Shown piece after piece: positions 7,563 through 15,694 of a stretch of DNA of 64,000 nucleotides. This stretch comes from Actinophytocola oryzae. GTDB taxonomy: Bacteria; Actinomycetota; Actinomycetes; Mycobacteriales; Pseudonocardiaceae. The stretch is from NCBI RefSeq assembly GCF_004364325.1, contig NZ_SOCP01000024.1:107930-171929 (forward strand), written 5' to 3'. The translations under genes were made by a program, and so were the position numbers. Positions within the stretch are counted from its first letter, which is position 1. Every line of letters begins with the position of its first letter. A model generated the notes under the pieces. That model did not search any database. It had not been told where the DNA came from and saw nothing but the letters and a program-made list of their open reading frames with translations.

Positions 7563-9938
7563 CTAGGCAGGCCCACCCGTGCTCTGCCACCAGGAGAGCA
7601 TGTCGGCGGCTTCCCACCCCTGGAACGCCATCACCAGGATGTTCGTGCGGTCCGAGGTCCAGAACAGCTGCAGGTTGCCGGGGTTGCTCCGCACCGAAGC
7701 GCACGACAGCCGACCCGTGTCCCCACCACGCGAGTAGGGCGCGTCGGCGTGGAAGTCCGGCGGGTTCTGCAGGCAGTCCCGTCCGCTGACGTCCTGCTGC
7801 CCCAGGTAGGCGGCGTCCATCGACGCCTTGTCCGGGAACTGGTAGTAGAACACGATCGTCGCGCCGGGCGTCGGGCCACAGACCACCGCGGCAGTGCTCG
7901 CCCCGGCCCGGTTCACCTTGATCTGACTGGCAGGCGGGCGCATGCAGTTCTTCCTGGCGTCCTCCGGGATGTGCCCGAGCAACGCCGACTCGGCCACCGT
8001 GGGGAACGGCGGCCGCGACTTCTTGTTGGCCGCGTCCACGACCTTCGGCAGCGGGATCCCGTAGGTCTGCTCGAACCAGTCGACGAGGTCCTCCGGCTTG
8101 GGCCCCGTCGCGCGAACCATGACGAGCAGCGGCTCGACCGTCCACTCCAGCACCGCCTGGCCGCGTTCGTCCAGGTAGCACAGCATGGTGCCGAGGTCGA
8201 CACTGCGCAGGTCGTAGGCCCGGTTGCCGAGGAAGTTCGCGGGCAGCGGGGAGTCGATGCACAGCGACCCGCTCGGCGCGTTCACGGCGCGGACGTGCTG
8301 GTCGTACGTGCGGCGCATCGCGTCGACGTTGCCGAACCGGTAGTACGACACGGCGTTCGCGCCCTGCTGGGTAGGATCGCAGTCGATGCCTGCCACCAGG
8401 TCGCGGAACGACGAGAGCGTGCCCGCCTCCGCGCGGCCGCACCTGGCCAGCTCCACGAGGTCCACAAGGGACTTCTCGCCGTCGGTCGGGTAGGCGGGGA
8501 TGCCGACCCAGCCCGTCCACGACTGGGCGAGGCGCCGGTCGTCCGCCTCGCGGACCTCGGTCTCGGCGATCGTGCGGTCGCGGTCGTTCGTCCACACGAG
8601 ACGTGTGGTGCCGCCGTCCGTGTAACACAGGACGCGGCCGACCTGGTCGCCTCCGTTGGGATAGCGGTGTTCCGCGCCGGTGGCCTTCGTGCAGTCGCCG
8701 TTGTCCCGTGCGACACCGGACTTCTCCGTCTCGATGGAGTAGGCACTGTCCATAGTGGCCTGGTCGGCGAAGAGACTGAAGCGCACGAGCTGGTCGCCGT
8801 CGTGGCACAGCAGTGTTTCCCCTGCGCCGGTGATGTCCGGCGACGGCCCGGTGGAGTCACAGTCGCCCCGCAGTACCGGGGGGACACGGAAGATCGGGCT
8901 CTCCGCGTCGTCGGCACCCGTGTTGGTGACCAGGACGACGACGACCGTCGCGACGACCGCCACCGCGGCGGCGATCGCGACGACCGGCTTCCACGGGAGC
9001 GCGCGGTGCGGTCGCGTGCGCCGCACACCGCGGACCCGGCCGCCGGTGACCGCGAGCGTCAGCTCGTCGGCGAGTTCCGTGCAGGTGCGGTACCGGTCCT
9101 GGGGACGCTTCGCGAGTGCCGTGGCCAGGACCTTGTCGAGTGCCCTCGGGAGTCCGGGCTGTGCCTCGCTGACGGGTCTGGGGTCCTCGTGGCCCTGTGC
9201 CCAGAGCAGGGCGCCGACATCGGAGTGCTGGTGCGGTGGGCGGCCGGTCAGGCACTGGTAGAGCACGACACCGAGCGAGTAGACGTCCGCGCGGGGGTCG
9301 ACGGGGGCGTGGCCGCGGTCGCTGCCGGGGATCAGCTCGGGCGCGAGGTAGCCGGGCGTGCCGACCTGCCTGCCGACCTCGGTGAGCCGCTCGCCGAGTG
9401 CCGGGGCGGCGATACCGAAGTCGCACAGCATCACGCGACCGGTGGGCTGGTGGATGAGGATGTTGCTCGGCTTGACGTCCCGGTGCACGATGCCTGCCGC
9501 GTGCGCGAAGTCCAGGGCGGACGCCACCTCGCGGATCATGTGGACGGTCCTGGGCAGGTCGATGGGGCCGCCGCGGAGGAGGTCACGCAGGTTGGGACCC
9601 TCGATGTAGGGCATGACCAGGTAGAGCAGCTCGCCGTCGGTGTGAGCCGAGTAGACCGGGACGATGTTGTGGTGGCCGAGGTTGGCGGTGCGGAGGATCT
9701 CGTGACGGAAGCGCTCGCGGAAGCTGTCCTCCTCGGCCAGCATCGGCGCGATCACCTTGACCACGACGGGCCGGTTGCCGAGATCCTTCTCCTCGGCGAG
9801 ATAGATGACGCTCATCTTGGTTTCGGACAGCTTCCGGATCAGCCGGAACCTCGGCAGTTTGTCACTGAGTTCCGGCTGGCTGGGAAACTGGTCGTCAGTG
9901 ATGTCGTGCAACCAGGAACTCCCCGAACTGGATGTCAC
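7563..9938 (-). CDS. Transmembrane Ser/Thr protein kinase with extracytoplasmic sensor
   Basis: A 791-residue Hanks-type kinase. The kinase domain covers residues about 30-300: lysine in VVVKVIAP (K61), catalytic loop HRDVKPSN (152-159), DFG (173-175) and GTPGYLAPE (193-201). A single membrane helix lies at about 318-338 (VVAIAAAVAVVATVVVVLV). About 450 extracytoplasmic residues follow, containing scattered cysteines and repeated YYxF/S..AMD..Y units. The P-loop is degenerate: SETKMSVIYLAEE in place of GxGxxGxVY. Catalytic residues are otherwise intact, so it may be active with altered nucleotide handling. The start is GTG 9936-9938, since the fold needs residues from there. That leaves only one base to the divergent lipoprotein start. 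Confidence 0.9.
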   Translation of the reverse strand: MTSSSGSSWLHDITDDQFPSQPELSDKLPRFRLIRKLSETKMSVIYLAEEKDLGNRPVVVKVIAPMLAEEDSFRERFRHEILRTANLGHHNIVPVYSAHTDGELLYLVMPYIEGPNLRDLLRGGPIDLPRTVHMIREVASALDFAHAAGIVHRDVKPSNILIHQPTGRVMLCDFGIAAPALGERLTEVGRQVGTPGYLAPELIPGSDRGHAPVDPRADVYSLGVVLYQCLTGRPPHQHSDVGALLWAQGHEDPRPVSEAQPGLPRALDKVLATALAKRPQDRYRTCTELADELTLAVTGGRVRGVRRTRPHRALPWKPVVAIAAAVAVVATVVVVLVTNTGADDAESPIFRVPPVLRGDCDSTGPSPDITGAGETLLCHDGDQLVRFSLFADQATMDSAYSIETEKSGVARDNGDCTKATGAEHRYPNGGDQVGRVLCYTDGGTTRLVWTNDRDRTIAETEVREADDRRLAQSWTGWVGIPAYPTDGEKSLVDLVELARCGRAEAGTLSSFRDLVAGIDCDPTQQGANAVSYYRFGNVDAMRRTYDQHVRAVNAPSGSLCIDSPLPANFLGNRAYDLRSVDLGTMLCYLDERGQAVLEWTVEPLLVMVRATGPKPEDLVDWFEQTYGIPLPKVVDAANKKSRPPFPTVAESALLGHIPEDARKNCMRPPASQIKVNRAGASTAAVVCGPTPGATIVFYYQFPDKASMDAAYLGQQDVSGRDCLQNPPDFHADAPYSRGGDTGRLSCASVRSNPGNLQLFWTSDRTNILVMAFQGWEAADMLSWWQSTGGPA

Positions 9939-9939
9939 C

Positions 9940-10431
9940 GTGCAAACTCATGATGCCAGGCGCCTCGCAGGGGTCGTCGCCTTGTCGGTACTGCTCACCG
10001 GATGTACCAACGAGGTGGCAGGCTCGCCGATCGGCACCGGACAGGTGGTCGACTCGAACCCGTCGACGTCGGCGCCGCCGGGGAGTGCGGATCCCGGCCC
10101 GCCGCCGACCCAGACGATCCCCAACCTCCCGAAGGCCAAGGACGGCTCGGACGTCACGGCCTGCTACGACGGGACGTGCGAGGTGGAGCTACGCGCGCCG
10201 GTGACCATCCCGATGGACCCGGCCACGGGCATCGCGTCGTTCACGCTGGAACGTGTCGACGACGTCGACGGCGCGTACCTCACGGGCGTGACGGCGGACG
10301 GCAACGGCACACTGAGCGCCCAGCTGTACGCCGACCCCGGCGGCAACGCGACGGTCGTACTGAACGGCTTCACGATCGCCGCGCTGGCGACCGTCAACGG
10401 CATCGCCGTCCTACGAATGTCCCCGCCGTGA
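9940..10431 (+). CDS. Small secreted lipoprotein
   Basis: A 163-residue protein starting at GTG 9940. The signal peptide is short, with lipobox LLTGC and lipidated cysteine at residue 22. A Pro/Ser-rich linker (STSAPPGSADPGPPPTQT) leads to a beta-rich domain with one disulfide candidate pair (CYDGTC) and a regular strand pattern to the end. The family is unknown to me. It is divergent from the membrane kinase with almost no intergenic space, so the two may share control, and the lipoprotein could be a partner of the kinase's outer domain. That is inference from position. Confidence 0.75.
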   Translation: MQTHDARRLAGVVALSVLLTGCTNEVAGSPIGTGQVVDSNPSTSAPPGSADPGPPPTQTIPNLPKAKDGSDVTACYDGTCEVELRAPVTIPMDPATGIASFTLERVDDVDGAYLTGVTADGNGTLSAQLYADPGGNATVVLNGFTIAALATVNGIAVLRMSPP

Positions 10432-10470
10432 CCGTGTGCGCCCCGACGTACCGAAGGACTCCTTCCTGAC

Positions 10471-10507
10471 GCCCAGCGTTACGAAGGACGCCTTCGTAAC
10501 GCTGGGC
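10471..10507. repeat. Interspersed intergenic repeat family A, copy 2
   Basis: A perfect inverted repeat has 17-bp arms (GCCCAGCGTTACGAAGG at 10471-10487 and its complement at 10491-10507) and a 3-base loop. It is preceded by ACTCCTTCCTGAC, as in copy 1 near 1690. It follows the lipoprotein stop by about 40 bp and could terminate transcription. The core block ACGCCCAGCGTTACGAAGG is shared exactly with copy 1. Confidence 0.7.
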
Positions 10508-10604
10508 CCCGGCAGGCCGCGCCAACCGCACTCGTGGCAGCCCAGGCCCCACACGAAGACCGCGCAACCGCACGAATGTCCCCTTGGCTCGACCCCACCA
10601 GCGA

Positions 10605-10700
10605 AAGTTATCCACAGCCCAACGCTGACCAGGGCTTTTGTCATTGCCCCCGAGTAGACTGGCGTGGCGGGGTGCCCCCGGGATCGGGTGGGGGCTGCCC
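10605..10700. repeat. Interspersed intergenic repeat family B, copy 1
   Basis: The segment contains TTATCCACA (10608-10616, a DnaA-box-like 9-mer), then GTAGACTGGCGTGGCGGG, followed by CCCCCGGGATCGGGTGGGGG. A second copy with the same order of parts lies at 13250-13356. The GC-rich tail can fold. No coding role is apparent. Confidence 0.6.
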
Positions 10701-10819
10701 AAGGCGACCATCTGCGTTGGCGTTGATCAAGACGCGTTTTCGCCTGTCGTGACGCGACCGCATTGTCGGCCGCTACCCTTCTGAATAAATCTCACGTTTG
10801 ACCTTCTCCGGTTGATTGG

Positions 10820-11349
10820 TTGGCTGTACAGTCAGGCGTCTCCAGAGGCCTCATCACCTACTACTTCCGGGACAAGCAACAGCTCGCCCACGAACTCCTG
10901 GCCCGCTACCTCGACGGCATCGCCGTGCTGACGAACGTCACGGGCACCCCCGACGAACGACTCGCCGCGATCATCGCGGCACACTGCTCGCCGTGGACCA
11001 GAGCCTCCCGCAGCAGCGCCTGGTCCTCAGCCTGATGACCCACCCCGTCTTCGCGCGGGTCGAGAGCCAGAAGGACACCCACCTGACCGCCGCGGAGGAC
11101 ACCGTGCGTGAGCTGTTCGCCGCCCGCGGCGCCGCCGACCCGGCGCTGGAGGAGGTCATGCTCCGCAGCGTGCTCGGAGGCGTCATCTTCAAGGCCACCG
11201 TCTACGCGGACGGCTACCCGCTCGAGCGAATGCGCCGCCGCCTCCACGAGATGTACGACCTGCCCGCGCCCGACCACGCCCTGCTCGACGAGGACCCGCC
11301 ATCGGTCGGCCGCCTGCGGGCACGAACGAACCCACCGGAGGACAAGTGA
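10820..11349 (+). pseudogene. Frameshifted and 5'-truncated TetR-family regulator
   Basis: One frame encodes AVQSGVSRGLITYYFRDKQQ and continues to LAAIIAAH, the end of a TetR helix-turn-helix and the following helix. The ligand-binding half continues in a different frame (LAVDQSLPQQRLVLSLMTH and on to RARTNPPEDK), with the switch at about 10975-10985. The first 25 or so residues of the HTH are also missing: no in-frame start precedes the recognition helix apart from a weak TTG. The stop overlaps the GTG of the next gene (GTGA), so the two were once translationally coupled. It is probably non-functional unless a sequencing error explains the shift. Confidence 0.7.
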
Positions 11350-11834
11350 ACGCTGACGCACTAGCCGCCACACTCGACAACCCGTCGGGCTTCGGGACGG
11401 TGATGAGGGGGATGTTCCGCAACGGCAGGGGAAGGAAGGCGCACGCCATCTGGACCTCCGCGCAGCGCAAGGGCGTCTACGAGACCGTGGAGCTGCGCTT
11501 CGCCACCCACGACTCCTACGGCTACGCGGTGATGGCCTTCTCCGACAACGGCCCCATCGAACTGCCCACCCGTGAAAGCCTTGCGGCACATGCGGACCGC
11601 TTCCCGCTCGGCACGATCCGCTACGAGTCCATGATGTACTCCTCGCTCATGCCGCTCGGCTGGCACCCCAGCTCGTACGACCACGCGGTCGACGGGATCG
11701 CCGACCCCTACCCGGGCGTGCGCGTGTTCACCGCGGTCACCAGCCCCAAGGGCGCCGACCGCCCACTGATCGCGCACTGCGTGGTCGACGGCAAGGACTA
11801 CATCTACCCCGTCCCCGGCGACCGGCTGCGGTGA
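11346..11834 (+). CDS. Conserved-looking protein of unknown function
   Basis: A 162-residue soluble protein starting at GTG 11346 inside the stop of the broken TetR gene. It has no signal peptide or membrane segment. The sequence is well-structured and mixed alpha/beta (ELRFATHDSYGYAVMAFSDN, SSLMPLGWHPSSYDHAVDG, HCVVDGKDYIYPVPGDRLR). I do not recognise the family. It lies four bases upstream of the DUF1266 gene, so the two are probably co-transcribed and may work together. Confidence 0.7.
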   Translation: MNADALAATLDNPSGFGTVMRGMFRNGRGRKAHAIWTSAQRKGVYETVELRFATHDSYGYAVMAFSDNGPIELPTRESLAAHADRFPLGTIRYESMMYSSLMPLGWHPSSYDHAVDGIADPYPGVRVFTAVTSPKGADRPLIAHCVVDGKDYIYPVPGDRLR

Positions 11835-11838
11835 CACG

Positions 11839-12678
11839 GTGATCGACCAGCTGCGACAGCAGATGGGCGGCATGTTCTGGGTGGTCACGATCGGCGCGCC
11901 GGTCATGCTCCTCGTGCTGGTCCTCCAGATCGTGCTCAGTGCCCGCACGAAGGTGAACAAGGTCAGGCAGGTCCTCCGCTCCGGCGCGGTCACGACCGAC
12001 CCTGCCGCGCCCACGACCGGTCCGCTCGCGTTCGGTCTGGCGTGCGGTGCGCACATGGCGGTCAACCAGGGCGTCGCGTGGAACGACATCGAGGGCACGG
12101 CCTTCCCGAGGATGGAGCTGAAGGCCAACCTGGCCGAGATGTGGGGCGTGTACGACCACACCGACTGGCGCCGCGTGACCGAGGCCAAGCTCACGCCGAC
12201 CACCGACAACCCGGAGCACGTGGCGATCGAGCTGCGCTGCCAGAGCGGCGCGGCGGACTTCCGCCGGGCCATCGACCAGGCGGCGCACAGCGTCCCGGCG
12301 CTGATGGCCGCCGCCGAACGGGTCACCCGCTACGAGGACCGCTTCCGCGTGGACGGCCTGATCACGGGCGTGGTGTCGAGCGTCCGCGTGTACGACTGGG
12401 GACGCGCGGTCAACCTGGCCCGCTGGGGCCTGCGTGCCGGCTACTGCGACCGCGCCGAGGCGGAGAACGTCGTGCTGCGCGTCGCCGAACTGTGCCGGGC
12501 CCACTACGCGTCATGGGCGGACCTGTCGGCGGGCTTCGCCCTCGGCCGTCTGTTGTTCTTCGACGATGAGGACTTCCCGATCCACTACGTGACCGTCCGG
12601 GAGACACACCGCAACCTTCTCGAGGACGTGGACAGCCCGTACCGCACAATGCCCTGGCCTGCCGGAATCCGCGCGTGA
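11839..12678 (+). CDS. DUF1266-domain membrane-anchored protein
   Basis: A 279-residue protein. One N-terminal membrane helix (residues about 14-34, VVTIGAPVMLLVLVLQIVL) is followed by a cytoplasmic domain. Residues about 175-260 match the DUF1266 pattern: VYDWGRAVNLARWGLRAGYC, then HYASWADLSAGFALGRLLFF. DUF1266 proteins are uncharacterised and some lie near polymorphic-toxin loci, but nothing of that kind is visible here. It starts at GTG 11839, four bases after the preceding gene. Confidence 0.82.
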   Translation: MIDQLRQQMGGMFWVVTIGAPVMLLVLVLQIVLSARTKVNKVRQVLRSGAVTTDPAAPTTGPLAFGLACGAHMAVNQGVAWNDIEGTAFPRMELKANLAEMWGVYDHTDWRRVTEAKLTPTTDNPEHVAIELRCQSGAADFRRAIDQAAHSVPALMAAAERVTRYEDRFRVDGLITGVVSSVRVYDWGRAVNLARWGLRAGYCDRAEAENVVLRVAELCRAHYASWADLSAGFALGRLLFFDDEDFPIHYVTVRETHRNLLEDVDSPYRTMPWPAGIRA

Positions 12679-12767
12679 GTGCCGACCCTCCTCCACTGGC
12701 GGGCCACTGGTCAGAGGGCGTACACATAGTACGAAGTGCGCCTGGCAGGCCTGAGGAAACGCAGAAG

Positions 12768-13214
12768 ATGGAATCGGAGAACGACCGTTCGACCCGCAAC
12801 CTGGGCGAGCTGCTGCAGGAGTTACGCGTCGTGCAGGCGGGCGTGCAGTTCCTGTTCGGCTTCCTGCTGGCGGTGGCCTTCACCGACCGCTACGCGAAGG
12901 CCTCCGGCTTCGAACAGGCGGTCCACCTGATCGCGGTCGGATTCGCGACGGTGGCGGTCGCCTGCCTGACCGCCCCGGTCGCCTGGCATCGCCTGCTCTT
13001 CCGCAGGGGCCAACGCCCACAGATCCTGAAGGTGGCGAACGTCCTGACGGTGGTGGGACTGGCCTGCCTGGCCGTGGCCATGACAGCCACGGTTCTGCTG
13101 CTGTTCGAAGTGGTAGCGGGCCCCACGGCAGCGGCCTTGGTCACGGCCGTGACGGCGATAACCTTCGCAACCCTGTGGTTCGTGCTGCCCCTGAGAACAC
13201 GCAATGACACATGA
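12768..13214 (+). CDS. DUF6328-type four-TM membrane protein
   Basis: A 148-residue integral membrane protein with four hydrophobic segments and a short basic tail. The opening NLGELLQELRVVQAGVQFLF is characteristic of the DUF6328 family in actinobacteria. An open frame extends upstream to 12675, but the first 31 residues look non-coding, so I start at ATG 12768 behind CTGAGGAAACG. The function is unknown. Confidence 0.82.
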   Translation: MESENDRSTRNLGELLQELRVVQAGVQFLFGFLLAVAFTDRYAKASGFEQAVHLIAVGFATVAVACLTAPVAWHRLLFRRGQRPQILKVANVLTVVGLACLAVAMTATVLLLFEVVAGPTAAALVTAVTAITFATLWFVLPLRTRNDT

Positions 13215-13249
13215 GCGCAACTCGAACGGGCCCTGAGCCACGACCTGTC

Positions 13250-13356
13250 CACAACCGACGAGTAATCCACAACCCACCAGTAACAACCCGCCACCGTCAC
13301 CCCCCGCCGGTAGACTGGCAAGGCGGGACGCCCCCGGGATCGGGTGGGGGTTGGGC
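13250..13356. repeat. Interspersed intergenic repeat family B, copy 2
   Basis: It contains two TCCACAACC motifs, then GTAGACTGGCAAGGCGGGA and CCCCCGGGATCGGGTGGGGG, the same order of parts as copy 1 at 10605-10700. It fills most of the gap between the DUF6328 gene and the convergent Asp-rich gene. Confidence 0.6.
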
Positions 13357-13406
13357 ATCGCGCGCGCGAGATTTTCGGCCTGTTCGCGCTCGGGCGGCCC
13401 CCGAGA

Positions 13407-14081
13407 TCAGCTCAGCTCGTCGTACCACTCACTGATCGAGTCATGACCCTCGTCCGGCGCGTCCTCCAAGGTGTCGAACAACCCGGAAGCCTCCCCGTCA
13501 TCGTCCCGACTCTCGTACCCGCCATCCGAGTCGTCAGCCTCGTCGGAATCGGTCGTATCGGGCATATCCCCGGGCGAGCTGTTGTGGTCGGGCGAGTCCC
13601 CAGGCAGCTCCCCAGGCACATCGCCGCCGTCCCCATCGTGGTCGTCACTCGTCCCATACGGCTCGTACCCATTGTCGGTCGAGTCGTCAGAACCGTCCGG
13701 AGCAGGGTCCTCCTCAGGCCCGCCAGTCGGCCCAGGCGAAGGCTGAGGCGAGGGCGAGGGCGAGGGCGTAGGAGCGGGCGAAGGCCCCGCATCAGGCCCA
13801 GCCTGCTGAGCCCCCTGACCATGGGCGTTCCACGTACCCATCCCACTCGGATCGCTGTAAGCGTCCTCAGCAACCCCGTCGTCGTTCTCGTCGAGAAGCG
13901 CCGTGTCAGCGACCCCGTCACCATCGGAGTCCCACATGACGTCGTCGACCCGGCCGTCTCCGTCGAAGTCGAGCGCGACACCGTCAGCGACACCGTCGCC
14001 GTTCACGTCGACGTCCGCTTCCGAGTGATGAACGTTCGGCGCGCTCTCGCCGGTACCGAACGAGTACTCGATGTCGGGCAT
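13407..14081 (-). CDS. Asp-rich protein with calcium-binding-type DxDGDG repeats
   Basis: A 224-residue, very acidic protein. Residues 20-80 carry five or so DxDGDGxxD units (DVNGDGVADG, DFDGDGRVDD, DSDGDGVADT, DENDDGVAED), the thrombospondin type-3 / EF-loop pattern that binds calcium. A Pro-Ser-rich spacer with an almost perfect PSP repeat (residues about 100-120) leads to a long disordered Asp/Gly/Ser tail. There is no signal peptide or membrane segment, unusual for such repeats. Secretion by a non-classical route or an intracellular calcium-buffer role are both possible. The low-complexity half has clear coding bias on this strand. Confidence 0.75.
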   Translation of the reverse strand: MPDIEYSFGTGESAPNVHHSEADVDVNGDGVADGVALDFDGDGRVDDVMWDSDGDGVADTALLDENDDGVAEDAYSDPSGMGTWNAHGQGAQQAGPDAGPSPAPTPSPSPSPQPSPGPTGGPEEDPAPDGSDDSTDNGYEPYGTSDDHDGDGGDVPGELPGDSPDHNSSPGDMPDTTDSDEADDSDGGYESRDDDGEASGLFDTLEDAPDEGHDSISEWYDELS

Positions 14082-14186
14082 GTCTTCCCCCGGGGTGGGT
14101 CCTGTAGCTGGAACATAGATGCGCGGGGCGGCGCGATGGTTCCCAGAGGAAGTGTGCCAGCTGCACGTTTGCTCACGCGAAGGAAA

Positions 14187-14217
14187 CTTCCGAGGACCCC
14201 GACGAGGCCCTCGGAAG
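14187..14217 (-). terminator. Stem-loop downstream of the gene at 14221
   Basis: A 9-bp stem, CTTCCGAGG (14187-14195) and CCTCGGAAG (14209-14217), directly follows the stop at 14221. There is no clear U-tract, as is common in actinobacteria. Confidence 0.55.
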
Positions 14218-14220
14218 GTC

Positions 14221-14712
14221 TCAGGCCGCCAAGTGCTGCTGCGCGGTCAGCCGCCGCGTCACACCGATGACCGCGTACGCGGGCGGCAGCCCCCGCGCCG
14301 GGCTCGGTGGCTCGATCCAGCGCCAGAGCTGCCCGGACACGGTGTCAGGGCCCGTCGGGATCGGCAGGTGCGCCCCGTGCGGCGCGACGTCGACCCGGAC
14401 GTGGGAGAGGTCGGCCGCGATGGTGGGCCGAATTCGGTCGAGTGGCTTGGTCAGGAAGGTCCAGCGGCGGCCGTCCGGGTCCGCGAAGACCGGTCCGGAC
14501 AGCATCGCGATAGTCAGCTCGGCGTGGACGTGCGCCCCGAGCGGTGCCGGCATGGTGACGGCGTCGAGTACCTGGCCGGTCGCGACGATGAGTACCCGGG
14601 TGCCCACCTGTACGGAGACCGGCCAGCCGAGTAACTCCTCGTAGGTGTCACGGCCGTGGGCGAGCTCTCGGAGCCACGCCGGCGCCGGCCGGTTCGTGAT
14701 CGAGATTGTCAT
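14221..14712 (-). CDS. Hypothetical protein of an actinomycete-specific type
   Basis: A 163-residue soluble protein starting at ATG 14712 (the frame upstream is not convincing). Features: APAWLRELAHGRDTYEELLG, GWPVSVQVGTRVLIVATGQV, RRWTFLTKPL, and a tail with LPPAYAVIGVTRRLTAQQHL. The layout, with a WxxLTxP strand and a Pro-rich PPSPARGLPPA near the end, recalls small proteins I associate with Pseudonocardiaceae, but I cannot name a domain. No membrane segment. It is monocistronic. Confidence 0.6.
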   Translation of the reverse strand: MTISITNRPAPAWLRELAHGRDTYEELLGWPVSVQVGTRVLIVATGQVLDAVTMPAPLGAHVHAELTIAMLSGPVFADPDGRRWTFLTKPLDRIRPTIAADLSHVRVDVAPHGAHLPIPTGPDTVSGQLWRWIEPPSPARGLPPAYAVIGVTRRLTAQQHLAA

Positions 14713-14842
14713 GGTAATCCTCGTATGGATTAGGCGGTGCCGAGGCTGGGCCCCGACACCGACCACGTTTCCATGGCGCGGACGACCGCCGGTGGAATTC
14801 ACGTTGAGTTTCGATTCATGCGCAACCGAAATTCATGCCGGT

Positions 14843-15583
14843 TCAGTGGGCGAAAGCGGAGTTCAGATCACCGTTCGTCAGCGTGGTGACCGTCCTGTCG
14901 TAGGTCCCGGCCCGCAGGATCTCGGTGGCCGCGTCCCGCACGAGCGAGTACGCCGCGGTAGTGATCGCGGGCCCGACGCTGATCCGCCGCACCCCGAGTT
15001 CCGCCAGCTCGGCCACCGAAGGAGCCCCGGCCCAGACCATGATGTTGAGCGGCGCCGAAATACGCGAGACCAACTCACGAATGATGTCGGGATCGACGAC
15101 GCCCGGCACGAAGATCCCGTCGGCTCCGGCGTCGAGATAGCGCCGAGCCCGCTCGACGGTCTCGTCGACCCCGCCGACGCCTTGCAGGAACGTGTCGATC
15201 CGGGCATTGACGAAGACGTTCCCGCCTGCCGCCCGGGCGTCGGCGATGCGCTGGACCTGCGCGGTGGCGCCGTCCTCGATGTTGATCCCGACGACCCCGA
15301 CGTCCACGACCTTCTTCACGGTGTCCGCCGTGTCCCCGTACCCGCTCTCGATGTCGGCCGTGACCGGCAGGTCGACGGCCCTGACGATCCGCGCGACGGC
15401 GTCGACGGCGTCGTCGACGGCGAGCCGGTCCCCGTCGGGTACTCCGAGGCTCCAGGCGACCCCGGCGCTGGTGGTGGCGATGGCCTCGGCCCCCGACTGC
15501 TCGATGATCCGCGCGCTGGCGGCATCCCAGGCGTTGGGCAGGACCAGCGGTCCCCCGGAAGTGTGACGATCACGAAAGTTCAT
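14843..15583 (-). CDS. PEP mutase / isocitrate lyase-family protein
   Basis: A 246-residue TIM-barrel enzyme of the PEP-mutase superfamily. Signatures: LVLPNAWDAASARIIEQSG at the N-terminus, TADIESGYG with the metal-binding DxE region, GVVGINIEDG, and FVNARIDTFL. These place it with the carboxyphosphonoenolpyruvate-mutase-like / oxaloacetate-decarboxylase-like branch. The lyase KKCGH loop is absent, so it is not isocitrate lyase. The substrate is unknown. It is divergent from ogt across a perfect 19-bp inverted repeat. Confidence 0.87.
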   Translation of the reverse strand: MNFRDRHTSGGPLVLPNAWDAASARIIEQSGAEAIATTSAGVAWSLGVPDGDRLAVDDAVDAVARIVRAVDLPVTADIESGYGDTADTVKKVVDVGVVGINIEDGATAQVQRIADARAAGGNVFVNARIDTFLQGVGGVDETVERARRYLDAGADGIFVPGVVDPDIIRELVSRISAPLNIMVWAGAPSVAELAELGVRRISVGPAITTAAYSLVRDAATEILRAGTYDRTVTTLTNGDLNSAFAH

Positions 15584-15616
15584 GGGGAGACCCCATCAGG
15601 CACGGGCTCTCCCCAT

Positions 15617-15662
15617 CTGGCCGTTTTCGGACACGTACGTGTGCGTGTCCGAAAACGGCCAG
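15617..15662. promoter_or_regulatory. Perfect 19-bp inverted repeat centred between divergent genes
   Basis: Arms CTGGCCGTTTTCGGACACG (15617-15635) and its exact complement (15644-15662) enclose an 8-base loop. The element is 33 bp from one start codon (15583) and 32 bp from the other (15695), so it must contain or overlap both promoters. It is placed as a shared operator or bidirectional promoter. A terminator is unlikely between two starts. Confidence 0.65.
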
Positions 15663-15694
15663 TCAGGATCCCGTGTGGCGGGCAACCTGGACAC

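Larger units (their letters stand above)
10432..10819. other. Gene-free stretch with two repeat elements
   Basis: No convincing gene is present. The stretch contains the palindromic family A repeat (10471-10507) and the family B repeat (about 10605-10700), then a more AT-rich segment (CTTCTGAATAAATCTCACG) leading into the broken TetR gene. Small open frames here follow the repeats and are not credible. Confidence 0.6.

Noticed and set aside
7749..9953. 734-codon plus-strand open frame
   Set aside because: It is antisense to the clear kinase gene. Its protein is Arg/Val/Gly-rich with no domain and reflects third-position GC bias.
10608..10616. Chromosomal origin suggested by TTATCCACA boxes
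   Set aside because: There is a single perfect box within an interspersed repeat, with no dnaA, dnaN or box cluster nearby.
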